Below, piece by piece: positions 46,150 through 54,255 of a stretch of DNA of 64,000 bases. The stretch is from Faunimonas pinastri (GTDB taxonomy: Bacteria > Pseudomonadota > Alphaproteobacteria > Rhizobiales > Afifellaceae). The notes under the pieces were generated by a model that searched no databases, had not been told where the DNA came from, and worked only from the letters and a program-made list of their open reading frames with translations. The DNA lies in the NCBI RefSeq assembly GCF_900110915.1, contig NZ_FOFG01000016.1, forward strand, positions 1 to 64,000. The letters are read 5' to 3'. The number at the start of each line of letters is the position of its first letter. Within the stretch, counting starts at the first letter, position 1. The position numbers were made by a program, and so were the translations under genes.

Positions 46150-47802
46150 GTGAACCTGCCACTCACGCTTGCCAATCTCGCCGGCACCGTAGCGCTGCTT
46201 CTGTGGGGCGTGCACATGGTGCAAACGGGTGTGCAGCGTGCGTTCGGCGCGCGCCTCGGACAATTCCTGGCAAAGGCGACGAAGAACCGCCTCGCCGCCT
46301 TCCTGGCTGGCATGGGCGTCACCGCCATCCTGCAGAGCAGCACGGCGACGGGCCTGATGGTTACAGGCTTCGCCGCGCAGGGGCTGGTCGATCTCGTGCC
46401 GTCGCTGGCCGTCATGCTGGGTGCCAATGTCGGCTCGACGCTGATCGTGCAGGTTCTTTCCTTCAATGTCAGCGAGATCGCGCCGGTGCTGGTGCTGATC
46501 GGCGTGCTGATGTTTCGCCGGGGGACTGCCGGCACGCACGATCTCGGCCGTGTCTTTATCGGACTCGGGCTGATCCTGATGGCGCTCGGCCAGTTCCTGC
46601 AGCTGATCGAGCCCTACGAGGACCTGCCGAGCCTCCGCATGCTGCTGGGCGCCGTGGCCTCGCAGCCGCTGCTCGACGTCGTGCTGGCGGCGGGGCTCAC
46701 CTGGGCGGCGCATTCCAGCGTGGCGGTGGTGATCCTCGTCATGTCCTTCGCGGCCAAGGGTGTCGTTCCGCCCGAGGCAGCCTTCGCGCTGGTGCTCGGC
46801 GCCAATCTCGGCACGGCGATCAATCCGGTGCTGGAAGGAGCGGCCGGCAACGATCCGGCGGCGCGCCGCCTGCCGCTGGGCAACCTGCTGAACCGCTGCG
46901 TGGGCGTGGCGCTGGCGCTTCTCCTGCTGCCCACGATCTCGCGGTGGATGGTGAGGATCGAGCCGGATGACGCACGCTCGGTCGCCGACTTCCACACCGC
47001 GTTCAACGTCGTGCTGGCGGTGGTTTTCCTGCCGATGCTCCGGCCCTACGCACGAATCCTCCGGCGCTGGTTGCCGTCGCGCGTCGATGCTGCCGATCCG
47101 GCGAAACCGATCTATCTAGACGCGTCGGCCCGCGACGTGCCGTTCCTGGCCCTCGGCGCCGCCGCCCGCGAGGCGTTGCGGCTCGTCGATATCCTTGAAA
47201 CCATGCTGCAGGGCTTTCGCGACGCCATCGACAAGCCCGACCGTCGCCAGATCACCGAGGCCAAGCAGGTCGACGACATCCTCGACAGGCTGAACAGCGC
47301 CATCAAGCGCTATCTCGTCTCGCTCGACGTGGAGGCACTGGGCGAGGAGGACCTTGCCCGGCTGAACCAGATCCTCGTCTTCTCCACCAACATGGAGCAG
47401 GCGGGGGATATCGTGGATCGCCATCTCCTCGGCTTCGCCAGCCGCAAGCTGGAGCGGGGCCTGTCCTCGTCGCGCGAGAGCCGCGAGGAACTCCTGGCCA
47501 TCGTCGATCGGCTGCTCTCCAACCTGCGGGCCGCCGCCACCGTCTTCATGACCGACGACACGCGCGCGGCTCGCCTCCTGGCCGACGAGAAGCGGGCTTT
47601 CCGGCAGATCGAGGCCAGGGCAACAAAGGCGCATTTCGATCAGCTGAAGTCCGGCAACGACGGGAACGTCGAGGCGAGCACGCTGCATCTCGATCTCATG
47701 CGCGACCTGAAGCAGGTCAACGCGCACCTCGTGGCCTCCGCCGCCTATCCGGTGCTGGAGCGCCACGGCGATCTGCTGCCCAGCCGGCTGAAAAAGACCT
47801 AG
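46150..47802 (+). CDS. Na/Pi cotransporter-family protein with C-terminal PhoU-like domain (NptA/YjbB-like)
   Basis: A 550-residue membrane protein. The duplicated transport motif is present: QSSTATGLMVTGF near residue 58 and the second half as HSSVAVVILVMSF near residue 192, with GANVGS and GANLGT after them. Residues 335-540 are a helical PhoU-like cytoplasmic domain. It probably exports or cotransports phosphate with sodium. The start is GTG after GGAGGAACCGG. It lies 96 bases before a PhoU-like/Pit pair, making a phosphate-transport neighbourhood. Confidence 0.86.
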   Translation: MNLPLTLANLAGTVALLLWGVHMVQTGVQRAFGARLGQFLAKATKNRLAAFLAGMGVTAILQSSTATGLMVTGFAAQGLVDLVPSLAVMLGANVGSTLIVQVLSFNVSEIAPVLVLIGVLMFRRGTAGTHDLGRVFIGLGLILMALGQFLQLIEPYEDLPSLRMLLGAVASQPLLDVVLAAGLTWAAHSSVAVVILVMSFAAKGVVPPEAAFALVLGANLGTAINPVLEGAAGNDPAARRLPLGNLLNRCVGVALALLLLPTISRWMVRIEPDDARSVADFHTAFNVVLAVVFLPMLRPYARILRRWLPSRVDAADPAKPIYLDASARDVPFLALGAAAREALRLVDILETMLQGFRDAIDKPDRRQITEAKQVDDILDRLNSAIKRYLVSLDVEALGEEDLARLNQILVFSTNMEQAGDIVDRHLLGFASRKLERGLSSSRESREELLAIVDRLLSNLRAAATVFMTDDTRAARLLADEKRAFRQIEARATKAHFDQLKSGNDGNVEASTLHLDLMRDLKQVNAHLVASAAYPVLERHGDLLPSRLKKT

Positions 47803-47843
47803 TCGGCGGGACAATTCACCGCTCATCAAGGGAAGGGGTGCGA

Positions 47844-47861
47844 ACGTCACGAAAGTGTCAT
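47844..47861 (+). promoter_or_regulatory. PHO-box-like site upstream of the Pit operon
   Basis: Two 7-bp half-sites, ACGTCAC (47844-47850) and GTGTCAT (47855-47861), with an 11-base period, resemble the PhoB consensus of repeated CTGTCAT. The site ends 36 bases before the start codon at 47898, where binding could block transcription; PhoB represses the equivalent orfA-pit operon in Sinorhizobium. Confidence 0.5.
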
Positions 47862-47897
47862 AAAGGCTAGTCGCCCAAAGACGCCCGGAGGGGTTGG

Positions 47898-48536
47898 ATG
47901 AACTGGTTCCGCAAACTGCTGCCGAAAGAGGATCGCTTCTTCACGCTTTTCGAGCAGCATGCCCGGACGGCCACCGAAGCTGCGAAGACCCTTGAGGCCC
48001 TGCTTGCCGGCGGCGAGGAAGTGCCCCAGCGCTGCCGCGAGATCGCGACGATCGAGCACAAGGCCGACGATATCACCCGCGAGGTGATCCTGGCGATCCG
48101 CGCGAGCTTCATCACCCCGTTCGATCGGGGTGACATCAAGGACCTGATCTCGCGGATGGACGACGCTGTCGACCAGATGCACCAGACGGCCAAGGCGATC
48201 ACGCTGTTCAAGACGCGGGAGTTCGAGCCGGAAATGCGGGAGATGGGCGCGGCCATCGTCGCCTGCGCCCGCCTGCTGGAAGAGGTGATGCCGCTGCTCT
48301 CCGCGCTCAGCCGCAATGCCGCGCCGATCAGCGACCTCTGCCTGCGGATCTCCACCCTGGAGGGGCAGGCCGACGATGTTTACGACCGCGGCATGAAGGC
48401 GCTCTTCAAGGACGGCATGCCGGACGCGATGAACTACATCGTGCGCAGCCAGATCTACGATCACCTGGAGGAGGTGATCGACCATTTCGAAGACATCGCC
48501 GACCAGATCCAGGGCATCGTTGTCGAGCATGTCTGA
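47898..48536 (+). CDS. PhoU-like (DUF47) accessory protein of Pit
   Basis: A 212-residue all-helical DUF47/PhoU-family protein, equivalent to OrfA of the rhizobial orfA-pit operon. It begins MNWFRKLLPKEDRFFTLFEQHA and has the metal-binding helices ATIEHKADDITREV and DHFEDIADQIQGI near the end. It probably regulates the phosphate permease encoded 18 bases downstream. A PHO-box-like sequence precedes it. Confidence 0.9.
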   Translation: MNWFRKLLPKEDRFFTLFEQHARTATEAAKTLEALLAGGEEVPQRCREIATIEHKADDITREVILAIRASFITPFDRGDIKDLISRMDDAVDQMHQTAKAITLFKTREFEPEMREMGAAIVACARLLEEVMPLLSALSRNAAPISDLCLRISTLEGQADDVYDRGMKALFKDGMPDAMNYIVRSQIYDHLEEVIDHFEDIADQIQGIVVEHV

Positions 48537-48554
48537 GCGCGGAGCCCACGCCGC

Positions 48555-49559
48555 ATGAGCCTGACCGCCAGCATGCTGCCCATCATCGCGCTGATCGCCA
48601 TCGCGCTGCTGTTCGATTTCCTGAACGGGCTGCACGATGCCGCGAACTCCATCGCCACCGTGGTGTCCACCCGCGTGCTGCCACCCAAGGCCGCCGTGTT
48701 CTGGGCGGCCTTCTTCAATTTCGTGGCCTTCCTCGTCTTCGGCCTGCATGTTGCGGATACGCTGGGCACCGGCATCGTCAGCATGGGCGTCCTGGACAGC
48801 TATGTGCTTTTCGGCGCGCTGATGGGGGCGATCGCGTGGAACCTGCTCACCTGGTGGGCGGGCATTCCTTCCTCCAGCTCCCACGCGCTTGTCGGCGGCC
48901 TGCTGGGCGCCGGCATCGCCAAGGCCGGGTTCAGCGCGATCGTCTGGAACGGCGTGCTCAAGACCATCGGCGCCATCGTGCTGTCGCCGGCGCTGGGCTT
49001 CTTCCTGGCGCTGCTGCTCGTTCTGGTGGTGACGTGGATCGTGGCGCGCCGGACCCCTTTCGCGGTGGACCGCAGCTTCCGCGTCCTGCAGTTCATCTCC
49101 GCCGCCCTGTATTCCCTCGGCCACGGCGGCAACGACGCGCAGAAGACGATGGGCATCATCGCGGGCCTGCTCTATGCCGGCGGCTTCCTCACCGGCCCCT
49201 TCCACGTGCCGCTCTGGGTGGTGCTCGCCTGTCAGTCGGCGATGGCTTGCGGCACGCTGTTCGGCGGCTGGCGCATCGTTCGCACCATGGGATCGCGCAT
49301 CACCGACCTCAACCCGATGCAGGGTTTCTGCGCGGAGATCGGCGGCGCGATCACGCTGTTCCTCGCGACCTATCTGGGCATCCCCGTTTCCACCACGCAT
49401 ACGATCACCGGCGCGATCGTGGCTGTCGGCGCGGCGCGGCGCACGCGCGCGGTGCGCTGGAACGTCGCCAGCAGCATCGTCGTGGCCTGGGTGGTCACCA
49501 TCCCCGCCGCTGGTCTGGTCGGCGCCCTGTTCTACGCAGTCGCCCGGCTCTTCGCGTAA
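48555..49559 (+). CDS. pit: Low-affinity inorganic phosphate transporter PiT
   Basis: A 334-residue membrane transporter of the PiT family, about ten membrane segments. It takes up metal-phosphate complexes with protons. Signature halves are FDFLNGLHDAANSIATVVSTRVL near residue 20 and GHGGNDAQKTMGIIAGLL near residue 195; GIPSSSSHALVGGLLG and GIPVSTTHTITGAIVAVG are the paired loops. It is in an operon with the DUF47 gene and followed by a strong hairpin. Confidence 0.94.
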   Translation: MSLTASMLPIIALIAIALLFDFLNGLHDAANSIATVVSTRVLPPKAAVFWAAFFNFVAFLVFGLHVADTLGTGIVSMGVLDSYVLFGALMGAIAWNLLTWWAGIPSSSSHALVGGLLGAGIAKAGFSAIVWNGVLKTIGAIVLSPALGFFLALLLVLVVTWIVARRTPFAVDRSFRVLQFISAALYSLGHGGNDAQKTMGIIAGLLYAGGFLTGPFHVPLWVVLACQSAMACGTLFGGWRIVRTMGSRITDLNPMQGFCAEIGGAITLFLATYLGIPVSTTHTITGAIVAVGAARRTRAVRWNVASSIVVAWVVTIPAAGLVGALFYAVARLFA

Positions 49560-49594
49560 ACGTCCAAGCGGGGCTGGTCTTTGCCCTACGCCTC

Positions 49595-49621
49595 GCGGGC
49601 CAAGGTGTCGCCTTGGCCCGC
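49595..49621 (+). terminator. Terminator of the Pit operon
   Basis: An 11-bp perfect stem, GCGGGCCAAGG with CCTTGGCCCGC, and a 5-base loop, 36 bases after the pit stop. The following T run is short. Confidence 0.6.
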
Positions 49622-49695
49622 ACGGTTTCATCGCCTAAGTGTTTCCGACCGTCCTTCCGGGCGGATCCTTGCAGTGTGACGGGCCGAACCACGGA

Positions 49696-50364
49696 ATGTC
49701 GGAAACCTCGTTGGAGCGCGCGCGCGCCGGAAAGACCGGTCGGCCTTCCCGCCAGACGTCGCTGGAGCTGACGCAGCGGATTCTGGATGTCGCGACCGCG
49801 ATGTTCCTGGAATGCGGCTATGGCGCCTCCAGCGTCGACACGCTGGCGGCCGTCGCGTGCATTTCCAAGCGCACCTTCTACGCTCGTTTTCCCTCCAAGG
49901 CGGATCTCTTCGAGGCGGTGATCGTCCGCTACATCAACGATCGGCTGTCCGGTTTCGAGAGCGAGATCGTTGCCTGCGACGACCTGCGCCAGACGCTGAC
50001 GGACATCGCGACCGGGCTCCTGAAACGGACGCTGACGCCCGAAACCATCGCGCTCGATCGCATGATCACGGGGGAGGTGAAGCAGTTCCCGGAACTCGCC
50101 CGCACCCTCTACGACCACGGTGTCGTTCGCGTCGCCGGGGCGGTGGGGCGGGTCATCGAACAGGCGATCGGGCGGGGCGAGATCGCGGGCGGGGAGGTGG
50201 ATTTCCTCGCCATCTCCTTCATCGACCTCACTGTCGGCCCGGCACTCCGTCGTGCCAGCCTCGGTCTCGAACCGGCGATCTTCAGCGACAAGAACGAGGT
50301 GCATGTCCGCAAGGCGGTCGACCTCTTCCTCAATGGCTGCCGCCGGCAGAGCGGCGAGCCCTGA
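49696..50364 (+). CDS. TetR-family transcriptional regulator
   Basis: A 222-residue TetR regulator. The helix-turn-helix is at about residues 25-72 (ILDVATAMFLECGYGASSVDTLAAVACISKRTFYARFPSKADLFEAV), followed by a C-terminal AefR-like domain (the DRMITGEVKQFPELARTLYDHG segment). The ATG at 49696 is used; an in-frame GTG at 49639 would add 19 residues. It lies 59 bases upstream of bluB on the same strand. It may regulate itself; a target is not evident, since the neighbours are unrelated to efflux. Confidence 0.85.
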   Translation: MSETSLERARAGKTGRPSRQTSLELTQRILDVATAMFLECGYGASSVDTLAAVACISKRTFYARFPSKADLFEAVIVRYINDRLSGFESEIVACDDLRQTLTDIATGLLKRTLTPETIALDRMITGEVKQFPELARTLYDHGVVRVAGAVGRVIEQAIGRGEIAGGEVDFLAISFIDLTVGPALRRASLGLEPAIFSDKNEVHVRKAVDLFLNGCRRQSGEP

Positions 50365-50423
50365 CGCGCGGCGGCGGAAACGATCGCTGGCGGCTTTCAA
50401 CAATCGAGCGGGATGACAGACGA

Positions 50424-51071
50424 GTGGACGTGACCGGTAGCCATGGTGTCGGGGAGGACGCGCGCGCCGCGCTGCTGGAACTCCTCGTCTGGCGGCGAGA
50501 CGTGCGGCGCTTCAGGACGGACCCGCTGCCATCGGGCGCATTCGAGCGGCTGGTCGAGACCGCCTGCCTCGCGCCCTCCGTCGGGTTGAGCCAGCCTTGG
50601 CGTTTCGTGCTGGTGGAAGCGCCGGAAAGGCGCCGTGCCGTCCGCGCTTCATTCGAGGCGTGCAATGCGGAAGCCTTGTCCCGCCAGAGCGGCGAGCGCG
50701 CGGCGCTTTATGCCGGGCTGAAGCTCGCCGGCCTGGACGAGGCACCGATCCAGTTCGCCGTCTTTGCCGACCGCGCCACGAGCCAGGGTCACGGCCTCGG
50801 CCGCATGACCATGCCGGAAACAATCGATTATTCCGCCGTGATGGCGCTCTACACGCTCTGGCTCGCCGCGCGAACGGAGGGGATTGGCCTTGGCTGGGTC
50901 TCCATCCTCGACCCGGTGGCGGTTGCCGCCGCGCTCGACGTGCCGGCCGGCTGGAGCTTCATCGGCTATTTCTGCCTGGGCTACCCCGTCGAGGAAACCG
51001 ACGTCCCCACGCTGGAGCGGGACGGCTGGGAACGGCGCTGCGATCCCCGGGCCGTACTCGTCCGGCGCTGA
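50424..51071 (+). CDS. bluB: 5,6-Dimethylbenzimidazole synthase
   Basis: About 215 residues of the BluB nitroreductase-like family, which breaks down reduced FMN with oxygen to make the lower ligand of vitamin B12. Recognisable parts are RRDVRRFRTDPLP, ETACLAPSVGLSQPWRFVLV, SGERAALYAGLKLAGLDEAPIQFAVF and LAARTEGIGLGWVSILDP. The conserved APSVG and GWVSI are characteristic of BluB rather than other nitroreductases. No ATG is in frame near the start; GTG at 50424 or 50430 is likely. No other cobalamin genes or riboswitch are near. Confidence 0.9.
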   Translation: MDVTGSHGVGEDARAALLELLVWRRDVRRFRTDPLPSGAFERLVETACLAPSVGLSQPWRFVLVEAPERRRAVRASFEACNAEALSRQSGERAALYAGLKLAGLDEAPIQFAVFADRATSQGHGLGRMTMPETIDYSAVMALYTLWLAARTEGIGLGWVSILDPVAVAAALDVPAGWSFIGYFCLGYPVEETDVPTLERDGWERRCDPRAVLVRR

Positions 51072-51080
51072 TGGGACGGG

Positions 51081-52178
51081 TCAGTCCTTCGGCAGGATCA
51101 GCCTGGTGTCGCCGGGTTCGTGCCCCTGCAGAACGCTGGTCTCCTGCTCCGTCCGGAAGAGGGTCCATGCCGCGATGAAGAGCGCCGCGATCAGCGGCCC
51201 GATCACGAAGCCGTTGATGCCGAGCAGCGACATGCCGCCGACCGTGGAGATCAGCACGACATAGTCGGGCAGCTTGGTTTCCTTGCCGACCAGCGGCGGC
51301 CGCAGCAGATTGTCGACGAGGCCGATCACAGCGACGCCCACGAAGATCAGGATGATGCCCTTGATGTAGGATCCCGTGACCAGCAGGTAGAGGGCGACGG
51401 GCGCCCAGACGACGGCCGCGCCGATGGCCGGCAACAGCGACAGGAACGCCATCAGCACGCCCCAGAGCAGGGCTCCCTCGATGCCGATCAGCCAGAAGGT
51501 GACCCCGCCGATCACGCCCTGGACGACGGCGATGATGACGTTGCCCTTGACGGTTGCCCGGACGACGGCGGCGAACTTGCCGAGAAGCTGGTTGGTGTAC
51601 TCGTGGCTGAGCGGCATCGAAGCGCGAATCGCGCGGCTGATCCTGCGCCCGTCGCGAAACAGGAAGAACAGCAGATAGAGCATGATGCCGAAGCTCACCA
51701 CGAACTGAAGCGTGTTCTGTCCGATGCTGAGCGCACGTCCCGCGACGAGCTGGCTTGCCTGCATGGCAGCGGAGGAGAGCTTCTCGCGCACGATGCCGAG
51801 ATCGACGCCGGCATCGTTCATCCAGCCCTTGATGGATTCGGGAATCGCGGCCTGGAAGCGGGTGAAGTACTCGCCGAAATCGATGTTTCGATCGTGCACC
51901 TTCTGCACCACCGTGACGCCTTCCTGGACCAGCGAGGTCATCAGCACCGCGACCGGAATGATCGCCAGAAGGATGCAGACGAGCACGCTGAGGAGCGCCG
52001 CCACGTTGGCCCTTCGCGGAAGACGGTTTTCCAGCGCGCGATGCATCGGCTGAAAGATGATCGCCAGGATCACAGCCCACAGGACGGCGCTGTAATAGGG
52101 CAGCAGCAGCCAGCCGAATGCGACGGTGATGACCGCCAACAGCAGAAAGAACGCCTTGCGCTGGACCGGAATGTTCAT
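51081..52178 (-). CDS. AI-2E-family (DUF20) membrane transporter
   Basis: A 365-residue membrane protein of the AI-2 exporter/permease family with about eight membrane helices. It has the conserved middle FFLFRDGRRI and the C-terminal LLPAIGAAVVWAPVALYLL, GLVDNLLRPPLVGKETKLPDYVVLISTVGGMSLLGINGFVIGPL. Members act as Na/H antiporters or exporters, and the name does not prove autoinducer transport. AAGGAGAACC precedes the ATG at 52178; a frame to 52247 is less supported. An EcfG-like promoter may lie just upstream. Confidence 0.87.
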   Translation of the reverse strand: MNIPVQRKAFFLLLAVITVAFGWLLLPYYSAVLWAVILAIIFQPMHRALENRLPRRANVAALLSVLVCILLAIIPVAVLMTSLVQEGVTVVQKVHDRNIDFGEYFTRFQAAIPESIKGWMNDAGVDLGIVREKLSSAAMQASQLVAGRALSIGQNTLQFVVSFGIMLYLLFFLFRDGRRISRAIRASMPLSHEYTNQLLGKFAAVVRATVKGNVIIAVVQGVIGGVTFWLIGIEGALLWGVLMAFLSLLPAIGAAVVWAPVALYLLVTGSYIKGIILIFVGVAVIGLVDNLLRPPLVGKETKLPDYVVLISTVGGMSLLGINGFVIGPLIAALFIAAWTLFRTEQETSVLQGHEPGDTRLILPKD

Positions 52179-52201
52179 GGTTCTCCTTGCGACGACCTGC
52201 A

Positions 52202-52226
52202 AACAGCGCGCGTGCCACCATGTTCC
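52202..52226 (-). promoter_or_regulatory. Possible EcfG-type promoter of the AI-2E gene
   Basis: On the minus strand, GGAAC (52226-52222) is followed after 16 bases by TGTT (52205-52202). The consensus of rhizobial general-stress sigma factors is GGAAC-N16/17-cGTT. The -10 has one mismatch at its weakest base. Confidence 0.35.
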
Positions 52227-52318
52227 ATCGGACGACGTTTCGATCAACCGAATGAATCACGAACAATGTCGCAGGGGCGCCCGACGGTCGATCCGTCGCC
52301 GGGCGCTCGGCCTAATGG

Positions 52319-52516
52319 TCAGAGGTCGTTTTTCTCGTCCGGCAGTTCGTGACCGCGGCGCTGGAGAATGCGATCCGCGACGGGGACCATCCCGAAGGGC
52401 ACCAGAAGCACGGAAGTGCCCGCGATGGCACGCGAGCCGGTGACCAGCCAGAGGCCGGAGCAGATGATCGTGGACAAGAGGGCGACGAGCATCACGCCCC
52501 TGGCAATATAACCCAT
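52319..52516 (-). CDS. Small two-helix membrane protein, unknown function
   Basis: A 65-residue protein with two hydrophobic segments (GVMLVALLSTIICSGLWLV and AGTSVLLVPFGMVPVADRIL) and a charged tail. GGGAGAACCCG directly before the ATG supports it as a gene. No family recognised. It lies beside the AI-2E-family transporter gene and is probably a separate small transcript. Confidence 0.6.
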   Translation of the reverse strand: MGYIARGVMLVALLSTIICSGLWLVTGSRAIAGTSVLLVPFGMVPVADRILQRRGHELPDEKNDL

Positions 52517-52680
52517 CGGGTTCTCCCGGTTTTCACCGGGCGCAGATGGCCGACCTGCGACAATCTGTCAAGCGTGCCTGTCGCGGGCTCGATGGGAGAA
52601 GGGCTTTAGACCGCCGGTCGCGGGATCGGCGGTCTTTCCTGACCGACCGTCGCCGTCTCAGGCGCGGTCAGTCTTGTTGC

Positions 52681-52878
52681 TCACCGGCGGTGCAGGCCGG
52701 CCCCGCAATCGCCCGAAACATGGCCGGCGGAAGAGCCCGGTCGGTCGAGCGCCTGGGCGAGCTGCTGGCGCAGATCCTCAAGATGATTGAGTGCCAGTCG
52801 TTCCTTCGCGGTCTTCGAGGCCACGGCCAGACTATGTCTTCGCACTGCGTTGAGCTGGTCGAGATTCGTCTTCAGCAT
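52681..52878 (-). CDS. Small 65-residue protein, unknown function
   Basis: A soluble, partly basic peptide starting MLKTNLDQLNAVRRHSLAVASKTAKERLAL, likely an amphipathic helix. A strong ribosome binding site, GGGGAGG, sits seven bases before the ATG, which is the main evidence that it is real. The C-terminal third is Gly/Ala/Ser-rich. No family recognised. Confidence 0.5.
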   Translation of the reverse strand: MLKTNLDQLNAVRRHSLAVASKTAKERLALNHLEDLRQQLAQALDRPGSSAGHVSGDCGAGLHRR

Positions 52879-53080
52879 GAAAAAACCTCCCCGATAGGCG
52901 GCATGGGGATAAGCTTTCTTGTCGTTTGCCGCACAGGTTCAATTCGTGAGGAGCCAGCTTGTTCCTCTTGTATGAGGCGGCGTCCCCGATTGCGGTTTAT
53001 TCTCCCGGCTGAGGTCGGGTGAGTGCTTCGCGCCCGGAGGCGCTGTCCCGCCCGACCATTCTCTCCGTCCTGAGGAAATC

Positions 53081-53491
53081 ATGTCCATCGACCCGCAGCA
53101 ACAGAAACCCCCGCCGATCGAGCCGACGATCCGCACCATCGCCATGCCGGCCGACACCAATCCGGCGGGAGACATCTTCGGCGGCTGGCTGTTGGCGCAG
53201 ATGGATTTCGCCGCCGGTGCGGCCGCCGCGCGCCGGGCACGTGGGCGCTGCGCCACGATCGCCATCGACGCGATGACGTTTCTGCGGCCGGTGCTGGTGG
53301 GTGACGAGGTGAGTTTCTACGCGGAAATCGTCAAGGTCGGGCGAACCTCGATGCACATCAGGGTCAAGGCCTGGCGTCGCGACCGCGAAAGCGAGGAAAC
53401 GGAACAGGTGACGGAGGGTACGTTCACCTTCGTGGCGATCGATTCCAGCGGGCGACCTCGTCCGATCGAGTCGGAAGGCGGGAATAACTGA
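53081..53491 (+). CDS. Acyl-CoA thioesterase (hotdog fold, YciA-like)
   Basis: A 136-residue hotdog-fold thioesterase that hydrolyses acyl-CoA to free acid and CoA. The family motif TNPAGDIFGGWLLAQMDFAAG is at about residues 25-46, and the CoA-binding FLRPVLVGDEVSFYAEIVKVGRTSM follows. TGAGGAAATC precedes the ATG. It is convergent with the YidB-like gene; a 9-bp hairpin separates them. Confidence 0.92.
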   Translation: MSIDPQQQKPPPIEPTIRTIAMPADTNPAGDIFGGWLLAQMDFAAGAAAARRARGRCATIAIDAMTFLRPVLVGDEVSFYAEIVKVGRTSMHIRVKAWRRDRESEETEQVTEGTFTFVAIDSSGRPRPIESEGGNN

Positions 53492-53498
53492 CGATCCA

Positions 53499-53520
53499 GC
53501 CGGCGGGTTCTCCCGCCGGC
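53499..53520. terminator. Hairpin between convergent genes
   Basis: GCCGGCGGG and CCCGCCGGC form a perfect 9-bp stem with a TTCT loop, between the stops at 53491 and 53534. Confidence 0.5.
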
Positions 53521-53533
53521 GATGTCAGGTGGA

Positions 53534-54190
53534 TCAGATCCACTGCGAGGCTTGCGCCTCGTCCGGCACCTTGCCCTGCGGCGTCATGCCGTCGACCACG
53601 TGGGGCAGCATGCGGGAGAGCTCGGAGAGAACTTCCTGGTGAGGCACGCCGGTCTGGCGCGAAAGTTCGTCCACCGTGTCGCTGCCCAGCGCGTCGTTCA
53701 GCTGTGCAGGTTCGAGCTGACGGTTCTCGCCGTTGCCGATCCAGGAATTCGCCACGTCGCCATGGCCGCTCTGCTGCAGTTGCTGAAGCAGGCCGCCGAG
53801 ACCGCCGGCAATGACGGGACCGGACATGCCGCCGGAACCGTTCAGCACCTGGCCTAGGATGCTGCCCAATCCGCCACCGCCACCGCCACCCAGCGCGCCG
53901 CCCAAACCTCCGCCAAGCCCGCCGCCGGGCTGCGCCGAGGCGCCCTGATTGCCGAGACCGCCGAGCAGGCCCCCCAAACCGCCGAGACCGCCCTGGCCGC
54001 CTGCCGCGCGTGCGGCGAACATGGCCAGCAGCAGCTTGACGAGCTGGGAGGACATGCCGCTCCCACCGGCCTGGCCCGGAGCCTGGGCCTGGCCCTGAGC
54101 CTGGCTTTGCCCTGCCGTGTCATAGCCGGTGCTCTGGCCGAGCCCGGAGCGGTTCAGCGCGGAGCCGATGACGTCGTCGAGAAAACCCAT
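53534..54190 (-). CDS. YidB-like (DUF937) protein
   Basis: A 218-residue protein with a YidB-type C-terminal domain: GLLQQLQQSGHGDVANSWIGNGENRQLEPAQLNDALGSDTVDELSRQTGVPHQEVLSELSRMLPHVVDGMTPQGKVPDE. The N-terminal half is Gln/Gly-rich low complexity with long glycine runs (about residues 20-120). Function of the family is unknown. It follows the terminator of the DUF2382 operon and has its own ribosome binding site, AAGGGGAACGCAG. It sits among stress genes. Confidence 0.85.
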   Translation of the reverse strand: MGFLDDVIGSALNRSGLGQSTGYDTAGQSQAQGQAQAPGQAGGSGMSSQLVKLLLAMFAARAAGGQGGLGGLGGLLGGLGNQGASAQPGGGLGGGLGGALGGGGGGGLGSILGQVLNGSGGMSGPVIAGGLGGLLQQLQQSGHGDVANSWIGNGENRQLEPAQLNDALGSDTVDELSRQTGVPHQEVLSELSRMLPHVVDGMTPQGKVPDEAQASQWI

Positions 54191-54204
54191 CTGCGTTCCC
54201 CTTC

Positions 54205-54238
54205 AAAAGAAAAAGGGCCCGCCTCGAAAGGCGGACCC
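54205..54238 (-). terminator. Terminator of the DUF2382 operon
   Basis: On the minus strand a 10-bp stem, GGGTCCGCCT with AGGCGGGCCC (one wobble pair), closes a 4-base loop and is followed by TTTTTCTTTT. Confidence 0.8.
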
Positions 54239-54255
54239 GCTTTGTGCCGTTACGA

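Noticed and set aside
47847-49631. A 594-residue minus-strand frame over the Pit operon
   Set aside because: Antisense to the DUF47 and pit genes, both clearly real.
52941-52965. EcfG promoter for the 65-residue gene at 52681
   Set aside because: GGAAC is present on the minus strand, but no CGTT-like box follows at 16 or 17 bases.
53982-54123. Glycine-rich run as a PE-PGRS-like or collagen-like repeat protein
   Set aside because: It is the low-complexity half of the YidB-like protein, whose C-terminal domain is conserved.
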